Source of the DNA: Kribbella sp. NBC_00382
GTDB lineage: Bacteria > Actinomycetota > Actinomycetes > Propionibacteriales > Kribbellaceae
Reading direction: 5' to 3'
DNA: 64,000 nt
NCBI RefSeq assembly: GCF_036067295.1
Contig: NZ_CP107954.1
Span: forward strand, 558,001 to 622,000
Below are positions 8,226 to 17,462 of this stretch, in pieces; the first letter of the stretch is position 1; the number at the start of each line of letters is the position of its first letter. The notes under the pieces were generated by a model, which made no database searches, was not told the origin of the DNA, and saw nothing but the letters and a program-made list of their open reading frames with translations. The translations under genes and the position numbers were made by a program.

Positions 8226-8867
8226 TCAGCGCGCGAGGAGGGCAGTGGCGGCGGCGATCAGGCCCGCCTGCATACGGGGTAGGTCGAAGCCTTCTTCGCG
8301 GAGGGCTTGGTGGAGGTCGGCCGCCAGGGGCGCCAGGATGAGGTGGGCCGTGTAGTCGGCGTCCAGGTCTGGGCGTGCTTCTTCCACCAGCATCGCGATG
8401 TGCCGATGCCACAGCCGGTACGAACCGATGCGGTACCGGGCGCCGTCTGAGGCGTTCTCGCTGTCGGCGAACAGCTCGACGTGCCGATCCAGCAGCTCCG
8501 TGTACGCCGTCAGGAACGCGGTGACCCGGTCGACGGCGGGTGCGCCGGGGCCGAGCGGCGGTGGGCCGCTCAGCAGCTTGGCCTGGAGTTCGACCTCCCG
8601 CTCGTCGAGCAACGCGACCGCCAGCCCGGCCCGATCGCCGAAGCGCCGGAACACCGTCCCCTTGCCCACCCCGGCCGCCGCCGCGATGGCGTCGAGCGAC
8701 ACGTTCTTCACGCCATGCTCGGAGAACAACCGCTCGGCCGCCTCCAGGACCTTCAACCGGTTGCGGCGGGCGTCGGCGCGTTCCGGGCGTGGTTCACCCA
8801 GGACCGGCAACGCCCGCTGGGCCGATGTCTGTTGTGAACCGGACTGCGGTCCGCTATGGTCGTTCAT
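8226..8867 (-). CDS. TetR-family transcriptional regulator
   Basis: A 213-residue repressor. The N-terminal helix-turn-helix spans about residues 33-85: NRLKVLEAAERLFSEHGVKN, then DAIAAAAGVGKGTVFRRFGD. The C-terminal ligand domain is alpha-helical and of unknown specificity. It is divergent from the flavodoxin-SMR operon starting at 8909, and two matching palindromes flank its own start codon, so it very likely represses itself and that operon. GVGKGTVFRRFGDR is typical of regulators of flavin reductases and small exporters in actinomycetes. Confidence 0.92.
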   Translation of the reverse strand: MNDHSGPQSGSQQTSAQRALPVLGEPRPERADARRNRLKVLEAAERLFSEHGVKNVSLDAIAAAAGVGKGTVFRRFGDRAGLAVALLDEREVELQAKLLSGPPPLGPGAPAVDRVTAFLTAYTELLDRHVELFADSENASDGARYRIGSYRLWHRHIAMLVEEARPDLDADYTAHLILAPLAADLHQALREEGFDLPRMQAGLIAAATALLAR

Positions 8868-8885
8868 AAGACGGACTGTAGTCCG
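8840..8885. promoter_or_regulatory. two TetR operator palindromes
   Basis: CGGACTGCGGTCCG (8840-8853) and CGGACTGTAGTCCG (8872-8885) share six-base arms CGGACT/(A or G)GTCCG and are spaced 32 bp centre to centre, about three helical turns. The first lies within the first codons of the TetR gene and the second between the divergent start codons, ideal for repression of both promoters. Confidence 0.8.
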
Positions 8886-8908
8886 CTCAAGACCTTGGAG
8901 GAAGCACC

Positions 8909-9508
8909 ATGAGCAACACCACCGCCCGGATCGCGGTCGCGTACCACTCGGGCAACGGCCACACCGCGAGGCAGGCGCAAGCCGTCGCGGCGGGGGCTGC
9001 CGAAGTACCGGGAGCTGTCGCCGACCTGGTATCGCTGGACGAGCTGACCGATGACGTGTGGGAGCGGCTCCAAGCGGCCGACGCGATCATCTTCGGTACG
9101 CCGACGTACATGGGCAGCCCGAGCGCCGTCTTCAAGGCGTTCGCCGAGGCCAGCGTGAAGGTCTGGGCCGCCGACCTGGGCTGGCGGGACAAGATCGCCG
9201 CCGGCTTCACCAACTCGAAGGCGATGTCGGGCGACAAGCTGAACAGCATCGTCGACCTGGCCGTGTTCGCCGCGCAGCACGGGATGATCTGGGTCGGCCT
9301 GGACATCTACCCGGGCTGGGCCGAGTCGACCGCGAGCATCGAGGACCTCAACCGGCTCGGCAGCTGGCTGGGCGCGATGGCGCAGTCCGACGCCGACCTG
9401 TCCGCAGAGAAGGCACCGCCGGAGACGGACCTCCGTACTGCGGCAGCCCTCGGCGCCCGGGTCGCGACCATCACCCTGCGGCACCAGCGCGGCTCGCTGG
9501 CGGCCTGA
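8909..9508 (+). CDS. flavodoxin-like NAD(P)H-dependent FMN protein (WrbA/NQO family)
   Basis: A 199-residue flavodoxin fold. The FMN phosphate-binding loop is YHSGNGHTARQAQAVAAGA (about 13-31), followed by ADAIIFGTPTYMGSPSAVFKAF and DKIAAGFTNSKAMSGDKLNS, both characteristic of WrbA-like proteins. Probable role: two-electron reduction of quinones or electrophiles. GGAGG precedes the ATG. Its stop codon overlaps the start of the SMR gene (TGATG), so the two form one operon under the TetR regulator. Confidence 0.9.
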   Translation: MSNTTARIAVAYHSGNGHTARQAQAVAAGAAEVPGAVADLVSLDELTDDVWERLQAADAIIFGTPTYMGSPSAVFKAFAEASVKVWAADLGWRDKIAAGFTNSKAMSGDKLNSIVDLAVFAAQHGMIWVGLDIYPGWAESTASIEDLNRLGSWLGAMAQSDADLSAEKAPPETDLRTAAALGARVATITLRHQRGSLAA

Positions 9509-9828
9509 TGGCCTGGCTGGTGCTGATCGCGGCGGCCGCGTTCGAGATCGCGTTCGCCGTGAGCCTCAAACCGAGCGACGGGTTCAGCCGGTTCTGGCCG
9601 ACGGCCGGCGTGCTCGTCTTCGGCGTCATCTCGGTGGTACTGCTCTCGAAAACCCTGGACCGGCTCCCAGTCGGCACGGCGTACGCCGTCTGGACCGGCC
9701 TGGGCTCACTCGGCGTCGTCACCCTCGGCGTCCTCTTCTTCAACGAGCCACTCACCCCGGCCCGGATCGCCTGCATCGCCCTGATCGTCGCCGGAGTCAT
9801 CGGCCTCCGCCTCGCCGGCGCCGACTGA
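9508..9828 (+). CDS. SMR-family small multidrug/guanidinium exporter
   Basis: A 106-residue, four-helix inner-membrane protein. E13 in LIAAAAFEIAFAV is the proton/substrate-coupling glutamate, and GTAYAVWTGLGSLGVV is the loop-3/helix-3 signature closer to SugE/Gdx than EmrE. It functions as a dual-topology antiparallel dimer in the family. The ATG overlaps the flavodoxin stop. No riboswitch was seen; control is expected from the upstream TetR. An exporter coupled to a flavin reductase suggests detoxification of a quaternary amine or aromatic compound; this is inference. Confidence 0.9.
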   Translation: MAWLVLIAAAAFEIAFAVSLKPSDGFSRFWPTAGVLVFGVISVVLLSKTLDRLPVGTAYAVWTGLGSLGVVTLGVLFFNEPLTPARIACIALIVAGVIGLRLAGAD

Positions 9829-9838
9829 ACCTCCGAGG

Positions 9839-9949
9839 GTGGATCGTGAAGAGGTGACGATCGACGACCTGGCCGCACACGCCGTCCTCATGCACGTCGG
9901 CTTCCACTGGCGACTTCGCCTGGCCAGAGCCGAGGAAAACAAGGGTTAG
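9839..9949 (+). CDS. possible 36-residue small protein
   Basis: A GTG-started frame ten bases after the SMR gene, preceded by CCGAGG, encodes a short amphipathic, mixed-charge sequence beginning MDREEVTIDDLAAHAV. It ends overlapping the convergent nucleotidyltransferase gene by 4 bp. It could be the last gene of the flavodoxin-SMR operon or the remnant of a longer gene. No family recognised. Confidence 0.3.
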   Translation: MDREEVTIDDLAAHAVLMHVGFHWRLRLARAEENKG

Positions 9950-10620
9950 ACGCGGCGGCGACGCAGCGAACGACGGTTGATCCGGCCGCGGGTGGGCACC
10001 GCGGCCGGCGGTACTACGGGAGGGTCGACGCCGAGCGAGTCCGGCTGGGCGACGAGGGACTGGTAGTCGTCCCAGCTCTCCACCCGCAGCGGAATGTTGC
10101 CGACGGCATCGACCTCGGTGACCGGGTGCCGGCCGGTGCCGATCACGCCCCAGATGTCCTGATCGTTGCGCAACTGCCGGAGCTCGCCGAACAGCTCCCG
10201 CCCGAACCAGCACGGGTTGCCCCGGCCGTTGTCGTACCGGCTCACCCCGATCGGCGTCGACGGCCCGGCCACCTCCGCGACCAGCGACCAGACAGTGGCC
10301 GATGTCACTCCGGGTTGATCGCCGAGCATGATCACCAAGCCGTCGGTACGCCGGTCCACCACATCCAGCGCCGGCACGATCGACGAGCTGCCGGTGTCCG
10401 CGTGCGGCGACTCGACCACCCGCGCGCCATCCAGATCAACGCGCTCCCGTACCTGCTCAGAAGCCGTCCCGAGCGTCACGATCAACTGGTCGAACCCACA
10501 GTCCCGCGCCGTCCCCAGCGATACCCCGAGCAGCGTGTCGCCCTGAAAGGCCAGCAACTGCTTCGGTACGCCGAGTCGCGGCGACCCCTCGGCGGCGAGC
10601 ACCAGTCCGGTGACGAACAC
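9946..10620 (-). CDS. MobA/MocA-like molybdenum-cofactor nucleotidyltransferase
   Basis: A 224-residue NTP_transf_3 protein. The N-terminal nucleotide-binding signature LVLAAEGSPRLGVPKQLL (consensus LAAGxSxRMGxxK) has E for the usual G, and GLVIMLGDQPGVT carries the metal-binding D. In this family the enzyme adds CMP or AMP/GMP to molybdopterin for xanthine or CO dehydrogenase-type enzymes. The C-terminal 40 residues are Pro- and Arg-rich and probably unstructured. GTG at 10620 follows an in-frame stop, so it is the first possible start. No Mo-enzyme gene is nearby. Confidence 0.82.
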   Translation of the reverse strand: MFVTGLVLAAEGSPRLGVPKQLLAFQGDTLLGVSLGTARDCGFDQLIVTLGTASEQVRERVDLDGARVVESPHADTGSSSIVPALDVVDRRTDGLVIMLGDQPGVTSATVWSLVAEVAGPSTPIGVSRYDNGRGNPCWFGRELFGELRQLRNDQDIWGVIGTGRHPVTEVDAVGNIPLRVESWDDYQSLVAQPDSLGVDPPVVPPAAVPTRGRINRRSLRRRRV

Positions 10621-10740
10621 GCGGCATCAACCCCCGACCTGGCCAATGCGATTCATCCCAGGCCCTTTCGTCGATGCCAATCCGACGATTGCACCCCGGC
10701 GGGGCCGCGCATGTCAACGGGTTGAATAAGTTCCGGGAAT

Positions 10741-11358
10741 TCAGCGCAGGGTGGCCGCAAACGTTTCAAGTGCTTGATATCCGGCATTCCCGGTGACGAT
10801 CGTGGTGACCCCGGAGCCGACCAGCACCAGCGCCTGCTCCCCCTTGCGCTCGGTCAGGGTTTTGCGCTGCCAGACGACGCCGCCGACGGTCGAGGTGCCA
10901 TCGTCGGCGGTACGACCGAGTTTGTCCGCCGGAAAACCTTTGCTGGTGACGTTGGACTGCTCCAGCCCGACGTATTTCTTCTGGTCGGTGACAATTCCCA
11001 GGTGCCAGCTGATCGGGCTTTGCTGCGGCGCCCGGAATTCGACGCTGGTCGCCTTCCAGCCGGCCGGCATCGGCTCCGGCCCGCGGATCCAGGAGGCCTC
11101 CTTGCGGGCGTCGGCCAGCTGAGCCGTGTACTCGACCTCGTTGACCTTCTCCGACTTCGGTCGCCAGGTGACGATCATCAGGAACGCGACCACGATGAAA
11201 CAGGCCAGCAGTGCCCAGAACATGTTGGTCAGCGTCCGCGCCTTGGCCCGGTCGATCTTGTTCTGCGCGCGGTAGGCCAGCGCCTCCTCGCGCGCCCTGA
11301 CCTTCTCCGCCTGGGCCAGTGCCTGCTCCCGGGTCGGCCCTTCACTCGTCGAACTCAT
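10741..11358 (-). CDS. DUF4245 single-pass membrane protein
   Basis: A 205-residue protein: a charged helical N-terminus (about 15-40, rich in Ala, Glu and Arg), one membrane segment (about 46-66, [15 protein letters not shown]) and an extracytoplasmic domain of about 135 residues with [22 protein letters not shown]4245 genes sit divergently next to glpX throughout the actinobacteria (compare Rv1100), exactly as here. Function unknown; the conserved link to glpX and fumarase hints at a role in envelope or carbon metabolism. The ATG at 11358 was preferred to an upstream TTG. Confidence 0.85.
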   Translation of the reverse strand: MSSTSEGPTREQALAQAEKVRAREEALAYRAQNKIDRAKARTLTNMFWALLACFIVVAFLMIVTWRPKSEKVNEVEYTAQLADARKEASWIRGPEPMPAGWKATSVEFRAPQQSPISWHLGIVTDQKKYVGLEQSNVTSKGFPADKLGRTADDGTSTVGGVVWQRKTLTERKGEQALVLVGSGVTTIVTGNAGYQALETFAATLR

Positions 11359-11420
11359 GGCACCAGTGTCCCCCGAGACCGCCAACAGGCGGACACCGGT
11401 CGTTGGCTACGATCCGTGGC

Positions 11421-12455
11421 ATGAACGACCCGTCCACTCCCCCTGCCCATCTCGAGGTCGACGAGCACGCCCCCGACCGCAACCTGGCCCTGGAGCTGGT
11501 CCGGGTCACCGAGGCAGCCGCGATGGCGGCGGGCCGGTGGGTCGGCCGCGGCGACAAGAACGGCGCCGACGGCGCGGCCGTGAACGCGATGCGGACCCTG
11601 ATCGGCACGGTCGGGATGAACGGCGTGGTGGTGATCGGCGAGGGCGAGAAGGACAACGCCCCGATGCTCTACAACGGCGAGCGGGTCGGATCCGGCGAGG
11701 GCCCGGAGTGCGACGTCGCGGTCGACCCGGTCGACGGTACGACGCTGGTCGCCAAGGGGATGGCGAACGGGATCGCCGTGATGGCGGTGGCGCCGCGCAA
11801 CACGATGTACGACCCGTCCGCGGTCTTCTACATGGAGAAGCTCGTGGTCGGCCCCGAGGCCGCCGACGTGGTGGACATCCGGCTGCCGGTCGGCGAGAAC
11901 ATCCGCCGGGTCGCGAAGGCGAAGGGCTCATCGGTCGACGACGTCACCGTCGTCCTGCTCGACCGGCCCCGGCACGACGAGCTGGCCGCGCAGATCCGGG
12001 CGACCGGCGCGCGGATCAAGTTCATCAGCGACGGTGATGTCGCGGGCGCCGTCGAGGCTGCGCGGCCCGACACCGGCCTGGACATGCTGATCGGCATCGG
12101 CGGTACGCCGGAAGGCATCATCGCGGCCTGCGCGATGAAGTGCATGGGCGGGATGATCCAGGGCCGGCTCTGGCCGAAGGACGACGACGAGCGGCAGAAG
12201 GCTCTGGACGCGGGCCATGACCTCGACCGGGTGCTGTCGACCGACGACCTGGTCAGCGGCGACGACTGCTTCTTCGTCGCCACCGGCATCACCGACGGCG
12301 AACTGCTCCGCGGCGTCCGCTACCGCAGCTCGATCGCCCGCACCCACTCGCTGGTGATGCGCTCCCGCAGCGGCACCATCCGCAGCATCGAGAGCGAACA
12401 CCAACTCTCCAAGCTCCGCGCGTACTCCGCCATCGACTTCGAGCACGCCCGATGA
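11421..12455 (+). CDS. glpX: class II fructose-1,6-bisphosphatase
   Basis: Hydrolyses fructose 1,6-bisphosphate to fructose 6-phosphate, the committed step of gluconeogenesis. At 344 residues it has the GlpX signatures: [15 protein letters not shown] near the N-terminus, [16 protein letters not shown], the metal-binding [12 protein letters not shown] and the substrate-binding [20 protein letters not shown]. Mg2+/Mn2+ dependent, cytoplasmic. The ATG at 11421 is the family start, 62 bp from the divergent DUF4245 gene. Overlaps the following sugar kinase by 4 bp, so the two are co-translated. Confidence 0.97.
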   Translation: MNDPSTPPAHLEVDEHAPDRNLALELVRVTEAAAMAAGRWVGRGDKNGADGAAVNAMRTLIGTVGMNGVVVIGEGEKDNAPMLYNGERVGSGEGPECDVAVDPVDGTTLVAKGMANGIAVMAVAPRNTMYDPSAVFYMEKLVVGPEAADVVDIRLPVGENIRRVAKAKGSSVDDVTVVLLDRPRHDELAAQIRATGARIKFISDGDVAGAVEAARPDTGLDMLIGIGGTPEGIIAACAMKCMGGMIQGRLWPKDDDERQKALDAGHDLDRVLSTDDLVSGDDCFFVATGITDGELLRGVRYRSSIARTHSLVMRSRSGTIRSIESEHQLSKLRAYSAIDFEHAR

Positions 12456-13402
12456 CAGCACCCGTCCTCGTCATCGGCGAGGCTCTCGTGGACATCGTCT
12501 CCAACGGAAACGGATCCGGCGCCGGCCGGAACGGGAAGAACGGGTCGAAGGCGACGCCGGGTGGGTCGCCTGCCAACGTGGCTGTGGGGTTGGCTCGGCT
12601 TGGGTTGCCGACGGAGCTTGTCACCCGGTTCGGCACCGACCCGTACGGCGATCAGCTCGGCGCTCACTTGTTCGGCAACGGGGTCCAGCTCTCACCCGGT
12701 TCGGTCGACCCGAGCTTCCGAACCAGTACTGCGACCGCCACGCTCGACGCCGCAGGCGTTGCGTCGTACCAGTTCGACATCACCTGGGAGCCGCCGGCAC
12801 TCTCGCTGCGACGCGGCTGCCCTGCGGTGCATACCGGCTCGATCGCGACGGTGCTCGAACCTGGCGCGGCGGCGATCCGTACGTTCCTTAGCTCGCTGGC
12901 CGACCAGCCGGTCACGGTGACGCTCGACCCGAACGCGCGGCCGACGATCACGCCCGACGCGGAGAGCACGTGGGCCGCAGTACGGGTGCTGGCAGCGTCG
13001 GCCGACCTCGTGAAGCTGAGCGACGAGGACTGCGAGTTCCTGCGCCCTGGGATGACGCCCGACGAAGTAGCCGCCGAGCTCCTGTCAGTAGACCGAACCA
13101 AGTGCGTCGTGATCACCCGGGGCGGCGAAGGCGCAATCGGCATCACCCGCACCGCCCGAGTCGAGGTGACCGCCCCGTCGATCAAGGTCGTCGACACCGT
13201 CGGCGCCGGCGACTCCTTCATGTCCGCCCTGATCGCCGGCCTGCAATCCCGAGGCCTACTAGGCGACGTCCGCCTAGAAGGCCTGGACGAACAAACCCTC
13301 CACGCCGTGGTCGACTACGCCGTCAAGGCAGCCGCCATCACCTGCACCCGCCACGGCGCCGACCCACCCACCGCCGCCGAGCACACCGCGACCTGGGGCT
13401 GA
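12452..13402 (+). CDS. PfkB-family carbohydrate kinase (probable fructokinase)
   Basis: A 316-residue ribokinase-fold enzyme. N-terminal [10 protein letters not shown] and [19 protein letters not shown] form the first PfkB signature; the second, [17 protein letters not shown] near residue 250, contains the catalytic Asp and anion hole. The likely substrate is fructose or a related hexose, based on resemblance to bacterial fructokinases. ATGA overlap with glpX implies a single transcript; kinase and bisphosphatase together would feed and balance the fructose 6-phosphate pool. Confidence 0.88.
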   Translation: MTAPVLVIGEALVDIVSNGNGSGAGRNGKNGSKATPGGSPANVAVGLARLGLPTELVTRFGTDPYGDQLGAHLFGNGVQLSPGSVDPSFRTSTATATLDAAGVASYQFDITWEPPALSLRRGCPAVHTGSIATVLEPGAAAIRTFLSSLADQPVTVTLDPNARPTITPDAESTWAAVRVLAASADLVKLSDEDCEFLRPGMTPDEVAAELLSVDRTKCVVITRGGEGAIGITRTARVEVTAPSIKVVDTVGAGDSFMSALIAGLQSRGLLGDVRLEGLDEQTLHAVVDYAVKAAAITCTRHGADPPTAAEHTATWG

Positions 13403-13406
13403 GTCG

Positions 13407-13925
13407 GTGAGTACTGCGGACACCTGGTCGGCCGAGCTCGAATCCACCGGCCAGGTGGTTTTTCCTCAACGCCGCAAGCGGTTGTGGATCCGTGGCGCGA
13501 TCGCCGCGCTCTTCTTCGGCAACTCGCTCTGGTCGCTGATCGCCCACATCCGCGCCGACGACATGAGCGGCGTGGTCGCCGTACTACGCATCACCTCGCT
13601 GGGCGCCTTCGTCTACCTGCTCGGCATAACCGCCTGGCAGCTGGTCACCCTCCGCCCGACGCTGACCGTCGACCACACCGGCATCCGACGCGGCAAGAGC
13701 ACCAGAAACGGCTACACCTGGCAACAGATCGCCAGCATCGACGATCCCTCAGGCACCTTCGGCATCAGCGGCAGCCTCGGCCTCCGCACCGTCCAGGTCC
13801 AGCCCGTAGACCGCCACCGCTCAACGGCCCTCGGTATCACCCACGACAACGTCCTGAACCTGGCCGAACTCTCAACCTGGCTACGCACCCTCCACGCCAC
13901 CCAAACCCGGCCTACCGACGCCTGA
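13407..13925 (+). CDS. PH-domain membrane protein of unknown function
   Basis: A 172-residue protein with two membrane helices (about 28-45 and 60-80) followed by a C-terminal beta-rich region starting LTVDHTGIRRGKSTRNGYTWQQIASID, which resembles bacterial PH-like (bPH2/DUF2581-type) domains. GTG start four bases after the kinase stop, so it is probably the last gene of the glpX operon. Role unknown. It overlaps the convergent DUF3592 gene by 14 bp. Confidence 0.7.
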   Translation: MSTADTWSAELESTGQVVFPQRRKRLWIRGAIAALFFGNSLWSLIAHIRADDMSGVVAVLRITSLGAFVYLLGITAWQLVTLRPTLTVDHTGIRRGKSTRNGYTWQQIASIDDPSGTFGISGSLGLRTVQVQPVDRHRSTALGITHDNVLNLAELSTWLRTLHATQTRPTDA

Positions 13926-14379
13926 CGCGTCGCGCACCGATCACGTAGCTGGTTCCGAAGAACAGCGCGAGCACCCCGAATCCACCGCCGATGTAGCTGC
14001 TGATCCGGGTCGTGGAATGCATTCGGTCCACGAACCAGACAGCGCGACTCCGGTCCGGTCGCGCCACGGTGTACTCAATCGGTACGAGCTCGTTCAGCTG
14101 CAGCTTGTGCCGTTGAAGAACCCAGTCGGTCTTCAGTTGGTGCTCCGAGCCGTCGGCGGAGTAACGGATGTACGCGTAGCCGGCGTCGTCGTACAGGTCC
14201 TTCGAGGCGCGGAGCTCGACCACCGTTCCATTGACCACCGCGGTCGGCTCTGTCCACGGCCGCCCGGTCCACCAGGCCCCCACCGCAACCACGCCGGCGA
14301 CCAACGCCCCCACCGCGCACAACCACCCCAACACCTCACGCCACCGCTGACGCGGAACCCCCATCCACCCCATCCCCAC
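13912..14379 (-). CDS. DUF3592-like membrane protein
   Basis: A 155-residue protein with one membrane helix near the N-terminus (about 18-40) and another near the C-terminus (about 125-147), flanking an extracytoplasmic beta-rich domain with ATVNGTVVEL-like and AYIRYSADGSEHQLKTD strands. This is the DUF3592 layout. The GTG at 14379 has GGGAG upstream; ATG codons at 14373 and 14364 are equally possible. Converges on the PH-domain gene with a 14-bp overlap. Function unknown. Confidence 0.72.
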   Translation of the reverse strand: MGMGWMGVPRQRWREVLGWLCAVGALVAGVVAVGAWWTGRPWTEPTAVVNGTVVELRASKDLYDDAGYAYIRYSADGSEHQLKTDWVLQRHKLQLNELVPIEYTVARPDRSRAVWFVDRMHSTTRISSYIGGGFGVLALFFGTSYVIGARRVRRR

Positions 14380-14439
14380 AGTCTCCCAGACCGCACCCTT
14401 CGCTGCGCGGTGGTCGACGCGATCGACCGGTCGGGCTGA

Positions 14440-15141
14440 TCAGCTCAGGCCGAGGCGTTTGCTAAGGCGGGGGCCTCGTTTGATTTTGATTTCGCCGAGG
14501 ATGGCGGTGCCGCGGATGTGGAAGATCTTGGGGGCCGACGGGGGTTCGTCGACGGAGCCGAGCGGGGAGTCCTGTTCGGAGACCGAGCCGAGGATGGGGT
14601 TGCTGTCGAGGTGGACGATCGCGTTGCGGGGGACGCGGATCTTCACGTCGGCGAGGATCGACTTCACGTCGATGTAGATCTCGTTGTACGGGACCTGCGC
14701 CTCGGTGTAGTCCAGCGTCACGTCGCCGAGGACCGCGTTGACCTCCTGGCGCTGCGGCGCGAGCCAGTTGCCGATGCGCTTCTGGTCGGACAGGAAGACG
14801 TTGATGACCGGAGCGTGGACTGTCATCCCGGCACTGGGCTGACCGACCGGCGCGACGGCGGCCGCTCCGGCGGCGAGGGTTGGGCCGTTGGGGAGGTCTG
14901 AGGCGATCTCGACCAGCTCGCCGTAGGTCTTGGCGGAGTACAGGGTCTCCAGCCGGTCCTCGAGTTCGGTATAGCTCAACCGGCCCTCGCCCGCGGCCTC
15001 GCGGAGTACGTCGGCGACCTCTTCCCGCTCCAGATCCGACACCCGTCTGCGCAGCGCCAGCTCATCACCGGTCGGCTGAGCTGCCGGCTTCGGGACACTG
15101 TCCTGCGGGCGGTTCGGCTGGGGGAACTCGTCATCGGCCAC
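14440..15141 (-). CDS. DUF1707 protein with LiaF-like C-terminal domain
   Basis: A 233-residue soluble protein. Residues about 35-85 form the DUF1707 (SHOCT-like) domain: RRRVSDLEREEVADVLREAA, EGRLSYTELEDRLETLYSAKT. The C-terminal half is beta-rich with the repeated ILADVKIRVPRNAIVHLDS and AILGEIKIKRGP motifs of the LiaF/DUF2154 cell-wall-active antibiotic response fold. No membrane segment. Such proteins are linked to envelope-stress sensing in Gram-positives; the exact role here is unknown. A related but much longer protein is at 45782-46978. Confidence 0.82.
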   Translation of the reverse strand: MADDEFPQPNRPQDSVPKPAAQPTGDELALRRRVSDLEREEVADVLREAAGEGRLSYTELEDRLETLYSAKTYGELVEIASDLPNGPTLAAGAAAVAPVGQPSAGMTVHAPVINVFLSDQKRIGNWLAPQRQEVNAVLGDVTLDYTEAQVPYNEIYIDVKSILADVKIRVPRNAIVHLDSNPILGSVSEQDSPLGSVDEPPSAPKIFHIRGTAILGEIKIKRGPRLSKRLGLS

Positions 15142-15288
15142 AGCAAAACTCTACGTCCGTACCGGCCGACCCGCAGATAAGGAATGACCCCGGCCGTCCC
15201 CTGAGCGCCCCACCCACAGGAGGCGGGGTCCGGGCCGCCGTTCTAGGCTGGTGGGGTTCTGAGACCACTTGCCCTGGAGGTACGCCCG

Positions 15289-16959
15289 GTGTCCGCCGAC
15301 TTCAACTACTCCGAACTGCTCCCGCTGGGTGCCGACGACACGGAGTACCGGCTCCTCACCACCGAGGGAGTGAGCACGTTCACCGCGGGCGGCCGCACCT
15401 TCCTGCAGGTGGAGCCCGAGGTGCTGCAGCAGCTCACGGCCGAGGCGATGCACGACATCTCGCACTACCTCCGTACCGCGCACCTCACCCAGCTCCGGCG
15501 CATCATCGACGACCCGGAGGCGTCCGGCAACGACCGGTTCGTCGCACTCGACCTGCTGAAGAACGCGAACATCTCGGCCGGCGGCGTACTGCCGATGTGC
15601 CAGGACACCGGTACCGCGATCGTGATGGGCAAGAAATCCGAGGGCGTGCTCACCGGCGCGGTCGACGAGGAGTGGATCAGCCGGGGCGTGTACGACGCGT
15701 ACACCAAGCTCAACCTGCGCTACTCGCAGATGGCGCCGCTGACGATGTGGGACGAGAAGAACACCGGCTCGAACCTGCCGGCCCAGATCGAGCTGTACTC
15801 GACGCCGGGATCGGCCGCGGCGGATCCGGCGTACAAGTTCCTCTTCATGGCCAAGGGTGGCGGGTCCGCGAACAAGTCGTTCCTGTTCCAGGAGACCAAG
15901 GCGGTGCTCAACCCGGACGGGATGATGAAGTTCCTGGACGAGAAGATCCGCTCCCTCGGTACCGCTGCCTGCCCGCCGTACCACCTGGCGATCGTCGTCG
16001 GCGGCACCTCCGCGGAGTACGCGCTGAAGACCGCGAAGTACGCGTCGGCGCACTACCTCGACGCGCTGCCGACGACGGGATCGCCGCTGGGCAACGGGTT
16101 CCGCGACGTGGAGCTGGAGGAGAAGGTCTTCGAGCTGACCCAGGAGTTCGGGATCGGCGCGCAGTTCGGCGGCAAGTACTTCTGCCACGACGTCCGGGTG
16201 ATCCGGCTGCCGCGGCACGGCGCGTCCTGCCCGGTCGCCATCGCGGTCTCCTGCTCGGCGGACCGGCAGGCGCTGGCGAAGATCACGCCGGAGGGTGTCT
16301 TCCTCGAGCAGCTCGAGCGCGACCCGGCCCGCTTCCTGCCGGACACGACCGACGAGCACTTGTCAGATGACGCCGAGGTCGTACGGATCGATCTGAACCG
16401 GCCGATGGCGGAGATCCGCACCGAGCTGTCGAAGCTGCCGGTCAAGACGCGGCTGTCGCTGAACGGGCCGCTGGTGGTCGCCCGCGACATCGCGCACGCC
16501 AAGATCAAGGAGCGCCTCGACGCGGGCGAGCCGATGCCGCAGTACCTGAAGGACCACGCCGTGTACTACGCCGGCCCCGCGAAAACCCCCGAGGGCTATG
16601 CCTCCGGGTCGTTCGGGCCGACCACGGCCGGCCGGATGGACGCGTACGTCGACCAGTTCCAGGCGGCGGGCGGCTCCTTCGTGATGCTTGCCAAGGGCAA
16701 CCGCTCGGCCAAGGTGACGGCGGCCTGCAAGGAGCACGGCGGCTTCTACCTCGGCTCGATCGGCGGACCCGCGGCCCGGCTGGCGCAGGACTGCATCAAG
16801 TCCGTCGACGTGATCGAGTACGCCGAACTCGGGATGGAAGCCGTCTGGAAGATCGAGGTCGAGGACTTCCCCGCCTTCGTCGTGGTCGATGACAAGGGCA
16901 ACGACTTCTTCACCGACACCCGCAAGCCGGTCCCGCTGACCGTCCGGCCCCGCAGCTGA
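15289..16959 (+). CDS. class I (iron-sulfur) fumarate hydratase
   Basis: A 556-residue TCA-cycle enzyme that interconverts fumarate and malate with a [4Fe-4S] cluster. Likely cluster ligands are C104 ([11 protein letters not shown]), C228 ([15 protein letters not shown]) and C322 (VSCSADRQ), with the spacing of characterised class I enzymes. The N-terminal alpha domain and C-terminal beta domain ([25 protein letters not shown]) are fused in one chain. GTG at 15289 follows GGAGG. A class II fumarase lies at 20806-22209. Two bases separate it from the next small gene, so they are co-transcribed. Confidence 0.95.
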   Translation: MSADFNYSELLPLGADDTEYRLLTTEGVSTFTAGGRTFLQVEPEVLQQLTAEAMHDISHYLRTAHLTQLRRIIDDPEASGNDRFVALDLLKNANISAGGVLPMCQDTGTAIVMGKKSEGVLTGAVDEEWISRGVYDAYTKLNLRYSQMAPLTMWDEKNTGSNLPAQIELYSTPGSAAADPAYKFLFMAKGGGSANKSFLFQETKAVLNPDGMMKFLDEKIRSLGTAACPPYHLAIVVGGTSAEYALKTAKYASAHYLDALPTTGSPLGNGFRDVELEEKVFELTQEFGIGAQFGGKYFCHDVRVIRLPRHGASCPVAIAVSCSADRQALAKITPEGVFLEQLERDPARFLPDTTDEHLSDDAEVVRIDLNRPMAEIRTELSKLPVKTRLSLNGPLVVARDIAHAKIKERLDAGEPMPQYLKDHAVYYAGPAKTPEGYASGSFGPTTAGRMDAYVDQFQAAGGSFVMLAKGNRSAKVTAACKEHGGFYLGSIGGPAARLAQDCIKSVDVIEYAELGMEAVWKIEVEDFPAFVVVDDKGNDFFTDTRKPVPLTVRPRS

Positions 16960-16961
16960 GG

Positions 16962-17174
16962 ATGAGCACCAAGGACGGGCCGGCCCAGGTCGGCGACCTG
17001 CCTGCGATCGGCCGGCCGGCGACCAGCGCGCTGATGACCGCCGGGATCTCTACCTTGGCGCAGGTCGCCGCTCTGAGCCGCAAGGAGCTGCTCGCCATGC
17101 ATGGCGTCGGTCCGAAGGCCGTCCGTCTCCTCGAAGCCGAACTCGAGGAGAACGGCCTGTCCTTCGCCGGCTGA
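16962..17174 (+). CDS. small helix-hairpin-helix DNA-binding protein
   Basis: A 70-residue protein whose core is LPAIGRPATSALMTAGISTL, then LLAMHGVGPKAVRLLEAELEE. These are two helix-hairpin-helix units like those at the C-terminus of RNA polymerase alpha or in DNA-repair proteins, with the second hairpin GVGPKA. It probably binds DNA non-specifically. It starts two bases after the fumarase stop, a conserved-looking arrangement, but a functional tie to fumarase is not evident. Confidence 0.8.
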   Translation: MSTKDGPAQVGDLPAIGRPATSALMTAGISTLAQVAALSRKELLAMHGVGPKAVRLLEAELEENGLSFAG

Positions 17175-17218
17175 AGGCGACGCAGGCTGTGGCGTGGCGG
17201 GCTAGCTGAGGCGGCGCG

Positions 17219-17383
17219 CTAGCTGGCGTTGGCGGCGGTGGTCGCCGGGTCGGGGAGTTTGATCATCAGGTGCTTGGCGGCACGCAGCAGGTCGGCCTCG
17301 TTGTGACCGAAGGCCTGGAGGTAGGAGCGCAGGGCGGATCGCAGCAGCCTGAGCTCCTCGTCGTTCAGTTCGATGGTGTGCAT
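17219..17383 (-). CDS. small conserved-looking helical protein
   Basis: A 54-residue protein starting MHTIELNDEELRLLRSALRSY. The sequence is almost all helix, with a regular heptad-like pattern of Leu and an Ala/Thr tail. Similar short proteins beginning with 'IELxxEELxLLRxAL' occur in many actinomycetes and are unnamed. The frame extends to 17452, but the upstream part lacks the same character and the ATG at 17383 is preferred. No ribosome-binding site is visible. Confidence 0.6.
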   Translation of the reverse strand: MHTIELNDEELRLLRSALRSYLQAFGHNEADLLRAAKHLMIKLPDPATTAANAS

Positions 17384-17462
17384 ATTTGACGGTAAACCCG
17401 CTGCTGCCAGAAAGCGCCGCCCGTGATCGAGCCGTTGCGTCGGCCGCCTCACCAGGCGACTG

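Noticed and set aside
9508..9828. A guanidine riboswitch before the SMR gene
   Set aside because: The SMR start overlaps the flavodoxin stop, leaving no leader in which a riboswitch could lie.
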